DNA of 64,000 bases. Source: Streptomyces sp. NBC_00249 (lineage in GTDB: Bacteria > Actinomycetota > Actinomycetes > Streptomycetales > Streptomycetaceae). The stretch covers positions 992,001-1,056,000 of the forward strand of contig NZ_JAPEMV010000001.1 of assembly GCF_026342355.1 (NCBI RefSeq), in the 5' to 3' direction. This document shows, one piece after another, positions 41,131-49,452 of this stretch (positions are counted from its first letter, which is position 1; each line of letters starts with the position of its first letter). The position numbers and the translations under genes were made by a program. The notes under the pieces were generated by a model that worked only from the letters and a program-made list of their open reading frames with translations, was not told where the DNA came from and did no database searches.

Positions 41131-42860
41131 CGAGCGGCCTTCCGGGTGCGGTGCGGTAGGTGGTGCGTCCGGGGCAGCAGGCCCGCCTGCTCCAGGTGCT
41201 TGTGGGCTCCGGCGATCGCCTCCGGGGTGGTGGCGTACTCGCGGCCCTTGAGGCGCAGCAGCTCCAGGGCGCCTACGGCGTCCAGGGCTTGGCGCTGGCC
41301 GGGCCGGATGCCGGAGGTCATCACGGCGATGCCGCGCCGGTTCAGCTTCTCCACGGCGTCCTTGAGGACGAGGGCGCCGGTGGCGTCCAGGGTGGTCACC
41401 CTCGCCATGCGCAGGATGACGACCTTCACGTCGGCGACCTCGGAGAGCTCCAAGAGGAAGCGGTGGGCGCCGGCGAAGAAGAGGGGTCCGTCGATGCGGT
41501 AGGCGACGATGTGCTCCGCGAGCAGGGCATGTTCCTCGTCGCTGTGCTCGCCGGGCAGATCGGGGCGGAAGTCGACCTGTTCCATCCGCGCTTGGCTCGC
41601 CACCGCCTTCAGGGCGAGGGCTCCGGCGACGACGAGGCCGATGATCACCGCGTATACGAGGTCGAGGATCAGGGTGGCGGCGGCGGTCAGGACGAGGACA
41701 ACGGCATCCGAGCGGGTCGCCTTCGCCATCGCGCGCAGCGAGCCGACCTCCACCATGCGGATCGCCGTGGCCAGCAGCACGCCGGCCAGGGCGGCGAGGG
41801 GGATTTTAGAGACGAGGGGTGCTGCGGCGAACACGATCACCGCAAGCATCGCGGCGTGGGTGAGCGCGGCCAGCCGGGAGGAGGCACCGGTACGGACGTT
41901 GACCGCGGTACGGGCGATGGCCGCGGTGGCGGGAACTCCGCCGAACAGCGGGGCCGCGAGGTTGGCGATGCCCTGCCCGAACAGTTCCTTGTCCGGATCG
42001 TGCTGCTGGCCCACCGTCATCCCGTCCGCCACGGTCGCCGACAGCAGGGACTCCAGCGCGGCGAGCGCCGCGACCGCGACCGCCGGGGCCAGCAGCGAGC
42101 CGAGCGCGGAAGCGTCGAGGAAGGCGAGGGAAGGGGCGGGGAGCCCGGAGGGCAGGTCCCCGATCGGCGCCGCCTCGTCAAGGCGGAAGACCTGCACGAT
42201 CACGGTCACGGCGATCACCGCGACGATGGAGAACGGGATCGTCGGCTTCCACCGCGCTCCGGCCAGCATGACCACCGCGACACCCACGGAGAGGCCGATC
42301 GCCGTCCAGTTCGGGAAGGCCACGAACTCCACGAGTGCCCGCCAGGCCACAAGCAGGACCTTCTCACCCTCGGGCTTGTCGACCCCGAGTGCGTTGGGTA
42401 TCTGCTGGAGGCCGATCACGCACGCGATCCCCAGGGTGAAGCCCTCCACCACCGGCGCCGGCACGTACCGCATGTACTGACCGGCCCGTAGCAGGGCGAG
42501 GCCGATCAGGAGGACACCGGCCATCAGGCCGACGGTGAGGACGCCGCCGGGCCCGTACTGGGCGACGATCGGCACCAGGACCACGGTCATGGCACCGGTC
42601 GGGCCGGACACCTGGAGGTTCGACCCGCCGAACAGCGCGGCCAGCGCGCCCGCGACCACGGCGGTGGCCAGCCCCGCCTCAGCACCCAGGCCGGAAGAGA
42701 CCCCGAACCCCAGGGCGAGGGGAAGGGCGACGATCGCCACGGTGAGGCCGGCCAGGAGATCCCGACGGGGGTTGCGGGCCATGACCGCGTAGTCGGCCCG
42801 GGCCGGCAGCACCGAGCGCACCCGGCCGAGCACGGCCGTCAGCGCAGTGTTCACGCTCAC
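41127..42860 (-). CDS. SulP family anion transporter with STAS domain
   Basis: 577 aa. Membrane domain of ~12-14 helices with the SulP start RRDLLAGLTVAIVALPLALG and GLATAVVAGALAALFGGSN, VSGPTGAMTVVLVPIV, and a C-terminal cytoplasmic STAS domain (~440-550, DGPLFFAGAHRFLLELSE, TLDATGALVLKDAVEKL). SulP proteins carry sulfate, bicarbonate or other anions. The exported carbonic anhydrase encoded 3.5 kb away favours bicarbonate, but substrate is unproven. GTG 42860 overlaps the arsR 2 stop (GTGA), so repressor and transporter are coupled. Confidence 0.9.
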   Translation of the reverse strand: MSVNTALTAVLGRVRSVLPARADYAVMARNPRRDLLAGLTVAIVALPLALGFGVSSGLGAEAGLATAVVAGALAALFGGSNLQVSGPTGAMTVVLVPIVAQYGPGGVLTVGLMAGVLLIGLALLRAGQYMRYVPAPVVEGFTLGIACVIGLQQIPNALGVDKPEGEKVLLVAWRALVEFVAFPNWTAIGLSVGVAVVMLAGARWKPTIPFSIVAVIAVTVIVQVFRLDEAAPIGDLPSGLPAPSLAFLDASALGSLLAPAVAVAALAALESLLSATVADGMTVGQQHDPDKELFGQGIANLAAPLFGGVPATAAIARTAVNVRTGASSRLAALTHAAMLAVIVFAAAPLVSKIPLAALAGVLLATAIRMVEVGSLRAMAKATRSDAVVLVLTAAATLILDLVYAVIIGLVVAGALALKAVASQARMEQVDFRPDLPGEHSDEEHALLAEHIVAYRIDGPLFFAGAHRFLLELSEVADVKVVILRMARVTTLDATGALVLKDAVEKLNRRGIAVMTSGIRPGQRQALDAVGALELLRLKGREYATTPEAIAGAHKHLEQAGLLPRTHHLPHRTRKAAR

Positions 42861-43198
42861 GAGGCCGGAACCTCGGACTCGCGCAATTCCTCCAGCAGCT
42901 CGCTCTGCCCGGTCAGGACCTCGGTCAGGATCCGCCGCGCCGCCAGCATCAGTTGCGCGACGTCCCCGCCCGCCAGTGCGTAGACCACGGTCGATCCGTC
43001 GCGGGTCGAGGTGACGATCCCCGAGCGCCGAAGGACCGCGAGCTGCTGGGACAGGGCGGAGGGCTCGACCTCGATCGCGGCCAGCAGGTCCCGTACCGGC
43101 ATCGGCCCGTCCTGCAACAGCTCCAGAACCCTTATCCGCACTGGGTGCCCGAGCATCCGGAAGAACTCGGCCTTGGCCTGATACAGCGGAACCGTCAT
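42857..43198 (-). CDS. ArsR-family transcriptional regulator (2)
   Basis: 113 aa. YQAKAEFFRMLGHPVRIRVL, recognition helix SALSQQLAVLRRSGIV, wing TSTRDGSTVVYAL. It lacks an obvious metal-binding CxC motif. It heads the leftward operon arsR-sulP-PNPOx-ATPase-STAS-phnA, with the TTGCA operator 93 bp upstream. Confidence 0.9.
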   Translation of the reverse strand: MTVPLYQAKAEFFRMLGHPVRIRVLELLQDGPMPVRDLLAAIEVEPSALSQQLAVLRRSGIVTSTRDGSTVVYALAGGDVAQLMLAARRILTEVLTGQSELLEELRESEVPAS

Positions 43199-43290
43199 GG
43201 CCGCGCACCCTTCTCACCACCCCGAGCGGGGCAAATGCCTGTGCTGTGCCGCGGCTACCTATGGACACAGCAATCACAGCATCTATGAAA

Positions 43291-43306
43291 TTGCATACTT
43301 CTGCAA
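43291..43306. promoter_or_regulatory. ArsR-type operator TTGCA-N6-TGCAA (upstream of arsR 2-sulP)
   Basis: TTGCA-TACTTC-TGCAA, flanked by AA and TT as in the other copies, sits in an AT-rich patch typical of a promoter, upstream of the operon that starts at 43198. Confidence 0.65.
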
Positions 43307-43354
43307 TTCGCACATAGTGCGACCCGACCCCGCCCGCAGGGGTACGGTTCGATC

Positions 43355-43388
43355 GGGACCTCGCCGCAACCCCCGTCGGCGAGGTCCC
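43355..43388. terminator. Terminator-like hairpin upstream of the arsR 2 promoter
   Basis: Perfect 12-bp arms GGGACCTCGCCG and CGGCGAGGTCCC with a 10-base loop, followed by TTTCG on the + strand. It may insulate the arsR-sulP promoter from other transcripts. Confidence 0.5.
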
Positions 43389-43712
43389 TTTCGATCTCCG
43401 ACGGACTCGCCCACCACTTCTCGTCAGGCTGACGTGACCCGTGGTGGGGCGACTGCTATGGCTGTTGCCAGGACTGGTACACCCGGCGGTTCGGGCAGGC
43501 CCCGCCCTACGACACGCGGCTAGCGACATCGAAGCACTCGCCACCCCGTCCGCTCCGGGCCGCCACCATGCTGCTGAACCTGGTCCGAGCCTCCGCAACC
43601 ATGGTCATCTACGCCTCGGGCAGGGCCGCCACGGCCAAAGGCCGCTGGCTCGCCCTCGTCCGCGTACCTCGAGCAGACCACAAAGAGGACCACCCGTTGT
43701 CTCGTCGGCGGT
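43389..43712. other. Gap with a possible degraded coding stretch
   Basis: About 320 bp before the thioesterase stop. One + strand frame reads TMLLNLVRASATMVIYASG and continues with KGRWLALVRVP, looking like decayed coding DNA, but no ribosome site, full-length frame or family could be assigned. Confidence 0.3.
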
Positions 43713-44138
43713 TCAGCTGTTGGCGGCCTGGGTGGCGTCGGCGTAGTTGTTGAACACGTCGAGTTCATCCTGCTCGAAGCGGCGGATCCCGCCCCGGATG
43801 GAGTCGTAACCGGCCACGACGGAGGTCGCGGTGGCGTAGACATGCTCGTCGCCCTTGACCTCGAAGTGGAAGGTGAGGGAGACGCGCTTGACGTCAGCCA
43901 CCCAGGCTTCGATGCGGACCGGAGTCTCCCAGGTCTCAAGCGGGTGCTGGTAGCGGATGGTCTGCTCGCGCAGCAGGAAGTTGCGGGCCAGGCGCTCGGC
44001 GGGGTCCTTGGGGACCAGCATGCTGAACATGCGCATGCGGGTCTCTTCCAGAAGGACGCCGTAACGGGAGCTGTTGAGGTGTCCGTTCGCGTCGAGGTCC
44101 GACCAGCGAACGGGGCAGTCGTAGATGTGTCGGGACAC
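43713..44138 (-). CDS. Hotdog-fold acyl-CoA thioesterase (4-hydroxybenzoyl-CoA thioesterase-like)
   Basis: 141 aa. The hotdog start DCPVRWSDLDANGHLNSSRY contains the Asp and Asn-Gly-His motif of FcbC/YbgC thioesterases, followed by a helix with the RMRMF segment and beta-strands VRIEAWVADVKRVSLTFHFE. It hydrolyses acyl-CoA or acyl-ACP thioesters; substrate unknown. GTG 44138 has CAGGAG five bases upstream. Single gene; an inverted repeat lies 113 bp upstream. Confidence 0.85.
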   Translation of the reverse strand: MSRHIYDCPVRWSDLDANGHLNSSRYGVLLEETRMRMFSMLVPKDPAERLARNFLLREQTIRYQHPLETWETPVRIEAWVADVKRVSLTFHFEVKGDEHVYATATSVVAGYDSIRGGIRRFEQDELDVFNNYADATQAANS

Positions 44139-44250
44139 AGTGACTCCTGAGATTTGTGGGATCTGCCGTCCCTTCGAGGCGCTCGGCCGATCCGAGGACG
44201 GACTGGCGCACCCTCCGGCGTCTACGGCCCAGAAGCTGCGGGGATCAGCC

Positions 44251-44276
44251 GTCCGGACGCTCTCTGTCGTCCGGAC
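44251..44276. repeat. Inverted repeat between thioesterase and MmyB-type regulator genes
   Basis: GTCCGGACG-CTCTCTGT-CGTCCGGAC: 9-bp perfect arms, each also containing the palindrome GTCCGGAC. It could be the terminator of the regulator gene ending at 44365 or an operator of the thioesterase gene. Confidence 0.45.
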
Positions 44277-44364
44277 GACCGCGCCCCGACCCCCAGGCCC
44301 CCAAACGGAGACAGCAGACGTGACAGTAAGTGACGTTCCTTGGTCGGCGGGCTAACCACACCGG

Positions 44365-45711
44365 CTAGCGGGGCGGGCCCTCGCCCTCTTGGAGGTCGTT
44401 GAAGATCTCGCGAAGGAGGGCGGCCCGGAGGTCGACCTGGGGCAGTTGCCCGTGGAGCCGGCTGATGGCCGCCTGGTCGGAGTCCGGTAGCGAGGCGCGC
44501 AGAAGTAGCTTCAGCTCCGCTCTGGCCTGGGGGTCCACGATCGGCCGGTGGATGCGGTCGACGACGGCTCCGGCACCCAGCTGCGTGATGCCCCACTCCC
44601 CAGGGACTTCCTGGATCGCCCACACCACGGAGTGATTCTCGGGCGACAGGGTGAGTCGGCACTCCGGCCCGGCCAGCGCGCTGAGTGCTGGGAGCGGGAC
44701 GCCGCCGGGGCCGGCGAGTGCTGCAGCCTCGTCGGCGCTGTCGACGACGAGGCGGGCGGTGAGCGCTCGGGCCGCGCGACGGCGGGCGGCATCGGCTTCG
44801 GCCTGGGCGGGGGGCTGCGGAGTGGGCGCGCTGGGCTCAGCATGGGCCCAGGCGTTGCGCTTGCCTCCCAATGCGTCGGTCTCGTCATCGGAGGATTCGG
44901 CTTCGACCCAGGTGATCACCACGAACCGGCAGTGGGGCATCGACGCCGGGTACAGGACGTGGGAGACGACTTCGACGGTCTCCCAGCCTAGGGCGGGGAT
45001 GATCATCCGGAAGACATGGCCGTCCCTATCGGCCTCCAGATCTGCCTCGTTGCGCCAGATCCGCTCGACGTCCGGGTTCTGGCGAACCTCGGCGATCAGC
45101 TCGACGAGCTCGACGTTGTCCTTGTGGGTGGCCTGGGCGAACTTCAACAAACGGATGTAGGCCGCGGCATGCATGTCCCAGTCGTGGTACTGGGTGCGGG
45201 CCTCGGGGTTCGTCAGGGCCCAGCGCATGAGGTTGGCGCGCGGCTCCATGACCCAGGGCCACCACTCGGCCATCGCCGCGTTGAACGCCAAGATGTTCCA
45301 GTTACGGTCGGTCAGGTACGTAGGCGAGGGCATCTGCCTGTCGATCAGAAGGCGAAGTGCCCGGCGCAGCTCCGGACTGGCGTCGATCTGCGGGTCACCG
45401 TCGAGCGTGGTGCCGATGTTGTAGAGCAGCAGGGCGTGGCGCTCGCTCTTGTCGAGCCCGAGCAGATCCGCGAGCGCCTCGCACTGGGGCTTGGTGAACC
45501 GGGGCGGAACGGCCCCCTTCTCCACGTTGCGGTAGGTCCGCACCCCCATACCGAGGGCCCTCGCCACCGGAGCCTGGGTGATCCCCGCCGCTTGGCGCCA
45601 TCGCTTCAGCCAGCCACCGAACCCCATGAACTGACCGGCGATTTCTCCGCCGCGTGCGCCCTTGTTCTCGGCGCGGTCATCGCCGAAGGGGACTATCCCC
45701 TGAGCAACCAT
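44365..45711 (-). CDS. XRE-family regulator with MmyB-like ligand-binding domain
   Basis: 448 aa. HTH at ~32-85 (WLKRWRQAAGITQAPVARAL, RTYRNVEKGAVPP), then the MmyB domain (PSPTYLTDRNWNILAFNAAM, NLMRWALTNPEARTQYHDWD, near 125-210), which in relatives binds fatty-acid-like ligands. The last ~130 residues (from ~310) are an extra region that continues MmyB-type proteins of Streptomyces. AGGAAGAG lies four bases before ATG 45711. The likely role is ligand-controlled repression or activation of neighbouring genes such as the thioesterase. Confidence 0.82.
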   Translation of the reverse strand: MVAQGIVPFGDDRAENKGARGGEIAGQFMGFGGWLKRWRQAAGITQAPVARALGMGVRTYRNVEKGAVPPRFTKPQCEALADLLGLDKSERHALLLYNIGTTLDGDPQIDASPELRRALRLLIDRQMPSPTYLTDRNWNILAFNAAMAEWWPWVMEPRANLMRWALTNPEARTQYHDWDMHAAAYIRLLKFAQATHKDNVELVELIAEVRQNPDVERIWRNEADLEADRDGHVFRMIIPALGWETVEVVSHVLYPASMPHCRFVVITWVEAESSDDETDALGGKRNAWAHAEPSAPTPQPPAQAEADAARRRAARALTARLVVDSADEAAALAGPGGVPLPALSALAGPECRLTLSPENHSVVWAIQEVPGEWGITQLGAGAVVDRIHRPIVDPQARAELKLLLRASLPDSDQAAISRLHGQLPQVDLRAALLREIFNDLQEGEGPPR

Positions 45712-45765
45712 GAGGCTCTTCCTTGTCTCCGTGTTTTACACGGGAGGCACCTGCCTGAGGGCATG

Positions 45766-45798
45766 AAAAACGGGGGGCAGCGTGAATGCTGGCCCCCC
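45766..45798 (-). terminator. Intrinsic terminator or attenuator on the minus strand
   Basis: A G/C-rich stem (GCTGGCCCCCC at 45788 with GGGGGGCAGC at 45772, one bulge) is followed on the minus strand by GTTTTTC. It lies 45 bp after the small frame ending at 45843 and 55 bp before the regulator gene start, so it either ends a short leftward transcript or attenuates the regulator transcript. Confidence 0.55.
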
Positions 45799-45842
45799 GG
45801 CCTGGTGTCTCCCACAAAGACGATACGCCCAAGTAGTACCGA

Positions 45843-45956
45843 TCAGTAATTTGTGGCCTCGACCACAGGGCGGTTGGTTAAACGCGCAACCATGCCCGCC
45901 GACACCCGGCCGACCTGCATGACGAATCCGGACATTCCCTCACTGCGGTTTTCCAT
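45843..45956 (-). CDS. Possible 37-aa peptide upstream of the MmyB-type regulator
   Basis: ATG 45956 opens a frame with MENRSEGMSGFVMQVGRVSA, ending NRPVVEATNY. A second ATG (MSGFVMQ) follows GTGAGGGA. It is the only frame ahead of the minus-strand terminator at 45766-45798, which supports a short transcript. Ribosome sites are poor and no family is recognised. Confidence 0.3.
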   Translation of the reverse strand: MENRSEGMSGFVMQVGRVSAGMVARLTNRPVVEATNY

Positions 45957-46746
45957 GATCGGGAAAGCGGCAAATCCTTGCCGGTTTTTCTTGCAAGGTG
46001 GTGAATGATCATCCATGCCACAGACGATCACCGAAGCAAGCTAGATGGCGCTCTCCAACCCCCTTGAAAAAAAGGGACGTTACCAGGACTCCCTATGCGA
46101 CCTCCACACATCCCACACATCCATCTACGCGCGTGGATTCACTCTTGAGATGCCGTTGACGAAGCCTTTGCCTGCGGGCTTAAATCCAAACCTGACCAGC
46201 CGGTACAGAGCGACAGCCTGCCGGTTCATGAACGTGGGGGCTCTTTTGAAGATCTTTATTGCGGCGCCGGAAGTGCGCATGGGCGGCGCCACCGAACAGC
46301 GGCTCACATCCGCACGCGCTGGCACGGCAGCAAAATGCTTGGCGTGTACATCTTTTCACGGTCCGTAGAGCCAGGTCTGGATCTTGTGCGGGCGTCTGCG
46401 TATGTTCGTCGTCCCCCACCGGGAGGCAACCCGGTGACCGGCGATTGGAACGCATGCAGGACGCACCGAGCGGCTAGTCCGTAAAAGCAATCGGCGCCCG
46501 GGAGAGGCAACTCCCGGGCGCCAGACGCGAAGAGTCTTATCTCCAGCCGAGGCAACGGCCGGAGAGACCCGTCATCACCGCGCCGGCCCTTCCAACTGGG
46601 CACACCGGCTGCGGCATCACTCAGGGAGAGTTTTGCATGGGCACGCCCCTGCGCGAAAGGCCGGACCCTCGGGCCGCCGCCGCGGACTGTGCAGCGAACA
46701 CCGCTCACCCGCCCATTTCGGGCCTCCGGTGCGGGGGTGAAAGCTG
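45957..46746. other. Gap at the left side of the mobilizable element
   Basis: About 790 bp with lower G+C than its surroundings and no gene I can support. It has a 12-bp hairpin at 46493-46522. The left end of the mobile element and the promoter of its first gene must lie here. I could not identify an attachment site, tRNA or integrase. Confidence 0.4.
46493..46522. repeat. Perfect hairpin upstream of the replication gene
   Basis: GGCGCCCGGGAG-aggcaa-CTCCCGGGCGCC, 12-bp arms and 6-base loop. No T-run directly follows; AAAAGC lies 5' of it, so it could act as a weak minus-strand terminator or as a replication or control site. Confidence 0.4.
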
Positions 46747-47865
46747 ATGGCACGCATTCGCACCATCAAGCCCGAGGCTTTCGAATCCGAGGACCTTGCC
46801 GCCGTCGATGTCACCGCGGTGCTCACGTTCTTCGGGCTGCTGACCCAGGCGGACGACTCCGGCCGGTTCCGCGACCATCCGGCCGTGATCGCGGGGCGGC
46901 TGTGGGCGCTTCGCCCGGAGCACACCCCCACGCACGTCGCCCGTGACTTGGAGCAGTTGGCCGGGGCCGGCCTGGTGTGCCGGTACACCGGCTGCGACGG
47001 CAAGTCCTGGCTGCACATCGTGACTTGGGACCGGCATCAGAAGATCAACCGTGCGTCTGACTCGCGACTGCCCCGCTGCCCGACCCACGAGGCGGCGAAG
47101 GCGTGCGGCGAGTGTGACCGTCCCCAGTGCCACACCCAGATCCCTGCGGCGGCCAGCCCACGACAGGCGCCCGCCGGCATCGTCGGCGGAGGCGATTCCG
47201 CGAACGCTCACGGAGCACTCACGCGAACGGTTCCGTCCGATTCACCCGCTTCCACCCCCACCGTGATGCACGCCACTCCCACCCAGGAGCGTGAGACCGA
47301 GGCCACATCGCCCCCCTGCCCGCCCCCCGTAACACCCGCGAGGGAATCCGCAGGTCAGGGCGGTGCAGCCGGAGTAAACGGCGTAATGGGCGCCACATTC
47401 AGTGAGGACTCACGGTCTGGATCTAGGATCTTGGATCCTGGATCTTCCTGTAGGGAGCGCGAGGCGCCCGCACTCGGCTCCTCCCCGGAAACGGTGCTGG
47501 AAGCGGCCGACGCGACCGAGTGGTCGGCGAAGGTCTTGATGGCCGATTACCTGCGCGGCTGCCCCGGAGGACGTCCGCCGAAGAAGGTCCTCGGGCACTT
47601 GGGCAAAGAGATCCGAACACTGCTGGACGAGGGCTATGGCCCTGACGTCCTGAGGCCGGCACTGGAACGGCTGCGTGCCAAGGGGCTGAACCCCAGCGTC
47701 CTGCCGAGCCTGGTCAACGAGTTCCTCAACTCCGGGCCAGCGCCGTCGTCGAGCTCGAACCCGTCCTCCGCCTCCGGCGCGGGGCCTTGGACCAGCGCCT
47801 CCCCCGCCTACACGCCGTACCGCAACCCCACCGAGCCCGCCGGAATCTTCGGAGTCGCCCTGTGA
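46747..47865 (+). CDS. Replication-organiser-like protein of a mobile element
   Basis: 372 aa. Residues 1-~115 form a winged-helix-type domain (MARIRTIKPEAFESEDLAAV, LTFFGLLTQADDSGRFRDHP, HIVTWDRHQKINRASDSR) like the N-termini of phage and plasmid replication organisers. The middle (~140-250) is disordered. The C-terminal part (LRGCPGGRPPKKVLGHLGKE) is like a DnaT/DnaD-type tail. It probably recruits the ATPase encoded next to an origin. Its stop overlaps the DnaC-like start (GTGA). Origin sequence not identified. Confidence 0.72.
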   Translation: MARIRTIKPEAFESEDLAAVDVTAVLTFFGLLTQADDSGRFRDHPAVIAGRLWALRPEHTPTHVARDLEQLAGAGLVCRYTGCDGKSWLHIVTWDRHQKINRASDSRLPRCPTHEAAKACGECDRPQCHTQIPAAASPRQAPAGIVGGGDSANAHGALTRTVPSDSPASTPTVMHATPTQERETEATSPPCPPPVTPARESAGQGGAAGVNGVMGATFSEDSRSGSRILDPGSSCREREAPALGSSPETVLEAADATEWSAKVLMADYLRGCPGGRPPKKVLGHLGKEIRTLLDEGYGPDVLRPALERLRAKGLNPSVLPSLVNEFLNSGPAPSSSSNPSSASGAGPWTSASPAYTPYRNPTEPAGIFGVAL

Positions 47866-48617
47866 ACCGCACCAGCCTCGCCGACCCCCAGACCGCCGCG
47901 GACAACGCTGCGATGGCCTGGATGCGGCGCAAGCTCGCCGAGCGCGGCATCGACCCCACCGGCGCCATCGCGGACACCCCGGAAGCGATCCCCGCGCTTG
48001 AGGCCGCTCAGCTGCGAATCCCGCGCGATTACCGCGAGGCTCGCGTCGAGCACCCGGCCGTAGCCGAGTGGGTCCGCACCATCGCCGGCAGCGCCGTCGG
48101 CCACGCGGCGAGCCCGCTGAACCCGCACTTCGGGACTGCCGGGCAGCGGGAGATCACCCACGGCCGAAGCCTGCTGCTGTGGGGCTCGACCGGCGCCGGC
48201 AAGACGCACCAGGCGTACGCCGCAATCCGCGCTTTGACCGCCTCCGGGTGCGGGGTGCGCTGGCACGCCACGACCGCCGCCGACCTGTACGGCGAGATGC
48301 GGGCCCGGGGCGGTGGCGATCCGGAGTACCTGCTGCGGCGGATCGTGCGGATACCGCTGCTGCTCCTGGACGACCTCGGGGCTGCGAAGGCGTCCGAGTG
48401 GAACGAGGAGATCACGTTCCGGCTGCTGAACTGGCGTGCGCAGAACCAGCTGCCGACGATCGTCACCTCGAACCTGCCGCCGGTGCGTACCCCTGGGATG
48501 GCGACCGGGCAGCCGGTGCTTCGGGACAAGGTCGGCGACCGAGTGATCTCCCGCCTGTCCGGCATGTGCACCCCGGTCCACCTCGACGGCCCCGACCGCC
48601 GCTTCCGCGCCGCCTGA
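47862..48617 (+). CDS. DnaC/IstB-like ATP-binding helicase-loader protein
   Basis: 251 aa. Walker A LLLWGSTGAGKTHQAYA (~107) and Walker B LLLLDDLGAAKASEWNEE (~165), then the sensor-1 segment LPTIVTSNLPP and the arginine region RDKVGDRVISRLSG, as in DnaC/DnaI helicase loaders. The ~75-residue N-terminus would bind the replicative helicase or the upstream protein. GTG 47862 is coupled by a 4-bp overlap to the replication-organiser gene. Confidence 0.85.
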   Translation: MNRTSLADPQTAADNAAMAWMRRKLAERGIDPTGAIADTPEAIPALEAAQLRIPRDYREARVEHPAVAEWVRTIAGSAVGHAASPLNPHFGTAGQREITHGRSLLLWGSTGAGKTHQAYAAIRALTASGCGVRWHATTAADLYGEMRARGGGDPEYLLRRIVRIPLLLLDDLGAAKASEWNEEITFRLLNWRAQNQLPTIVTSNLPPVRTPGMATGQPVLRDKVGDRVISRLSGMCTPVHLDGPDRRFRAA

Positions 48618-48728
48618 CCACCTGCGCCCACCACTTTCCACCGCCCGGCCAGCGAGCCGGTCAGCTGGCACCCCCGCTGCGTGCCGCACCCGCTCGCCGC
48701 TGCCCGGCATGCCCTGGAGACCCATCCC

Positions 48729-49361
48729 ATGCGCCAAATCACCACCAACACCCAGCCCGTGCCCGACCTGCGTGGCATCGCCGACATCTCGTGGCACGAC
48801 CGAGGGAACTGCCACAACCTGGACACTGCCGAAGCCGACCGGATGTTCTTCCCCGCGCCGCGGGCCCACGCCGACATCGCCGAGGCCAAGACCCTGTGCG
48901 GCGCCTGCCCCGTGCGGCAGGACTGTTTCACGCACGCCATGGACAACGACATCCGCTGGGGCTTGTGGGGCGGACTGACCGAGGCGGAACGGAAGCCCTG
49001 GCGCGCCAAGGTCGCCAAGCGACTCGACTACGAGCGGGTCCGCGCGGCCCTCATGGGCCGGGACGTCCACCTTTCCTCCGCTGAGCGCGACGCCGTCACC
49101 CGCGCCGCCCACGTACGCGGCTGGAGCACCTCACGGCTGGCCTACGTCCTCGGGGTCGATTTCGACCACGCCCGCGACCTCCTGCGCCGGGCTGCGCACG
49201 CAGTGGCAGACCGCGACCGGTACTGGAAGGTCCCCGCCGCGGACAGCCAGGCCAGCCCCGCCGGCAGCGACGACGGAAGCGCACCCGAGGAAACGTTCTG
49301 CCAGGTACCGCGCCAGGCCGAGACACGCGAGCTCAACGACGCTCTGCGGAAGGCGGCATGA
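48729..49361 (+). CDS. WhiB-family iron-sulfur regulator
   Basis: 210 aa. Four cysteines for a [4Fe-4S] cluster: one in RGNCHN (~28), three in LCGACPVRQDC (57-66), then the WhiB turn GLWGGLTEAER. The C-terminal ~110 residues extend beyond a standard WhiB with a helix-turn-helix-like region (WSTSRLAYVLGVDFDHARDL). WhiB proteins carried on Streptomyces mobile elements control the element's own genes. ATG 48729 has GGAGA eight bases upstream; a longer in-frame form lacks one. Confidence 0.85.
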   Translation: MRQITTNTQPVPDLRGIADISWHDRGNCHNLDTAEADRMFFPAPRAHADIAEAKTLCGACPVRQDCFTHAMDNDIRWGLWGGLTEAERKPWRAKVAKRLDYERVRAALMGRDVHLSSAERDAVTRAAHVRGWSTSRLAYVLGVDFDHARDLLRRAAHAVADRDRYWKVPAADSQASPAGSDDGSAPEETFCQVPRQAETRELNDALRKAA

Positions 49362-49452
49362 CCTGCCCGGCGCCACCTCCCGACCGGTCGACCATGCGCG
49401 CCGCCGGCGGCCACACACCACGCCCCACAACAAGCCCGGAGAAAGGGAGCCC

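Noticed and set aside
43441..43746. Possible transposase remnant
   Set aside because: The translated stretch has no DDE-type or other transposase motif that I can name.
46045..46368. A 107-codon + strand frame in the gap before the mobile element
   Set aside because: No ribosome site, weak codon bias and no recognisable product.
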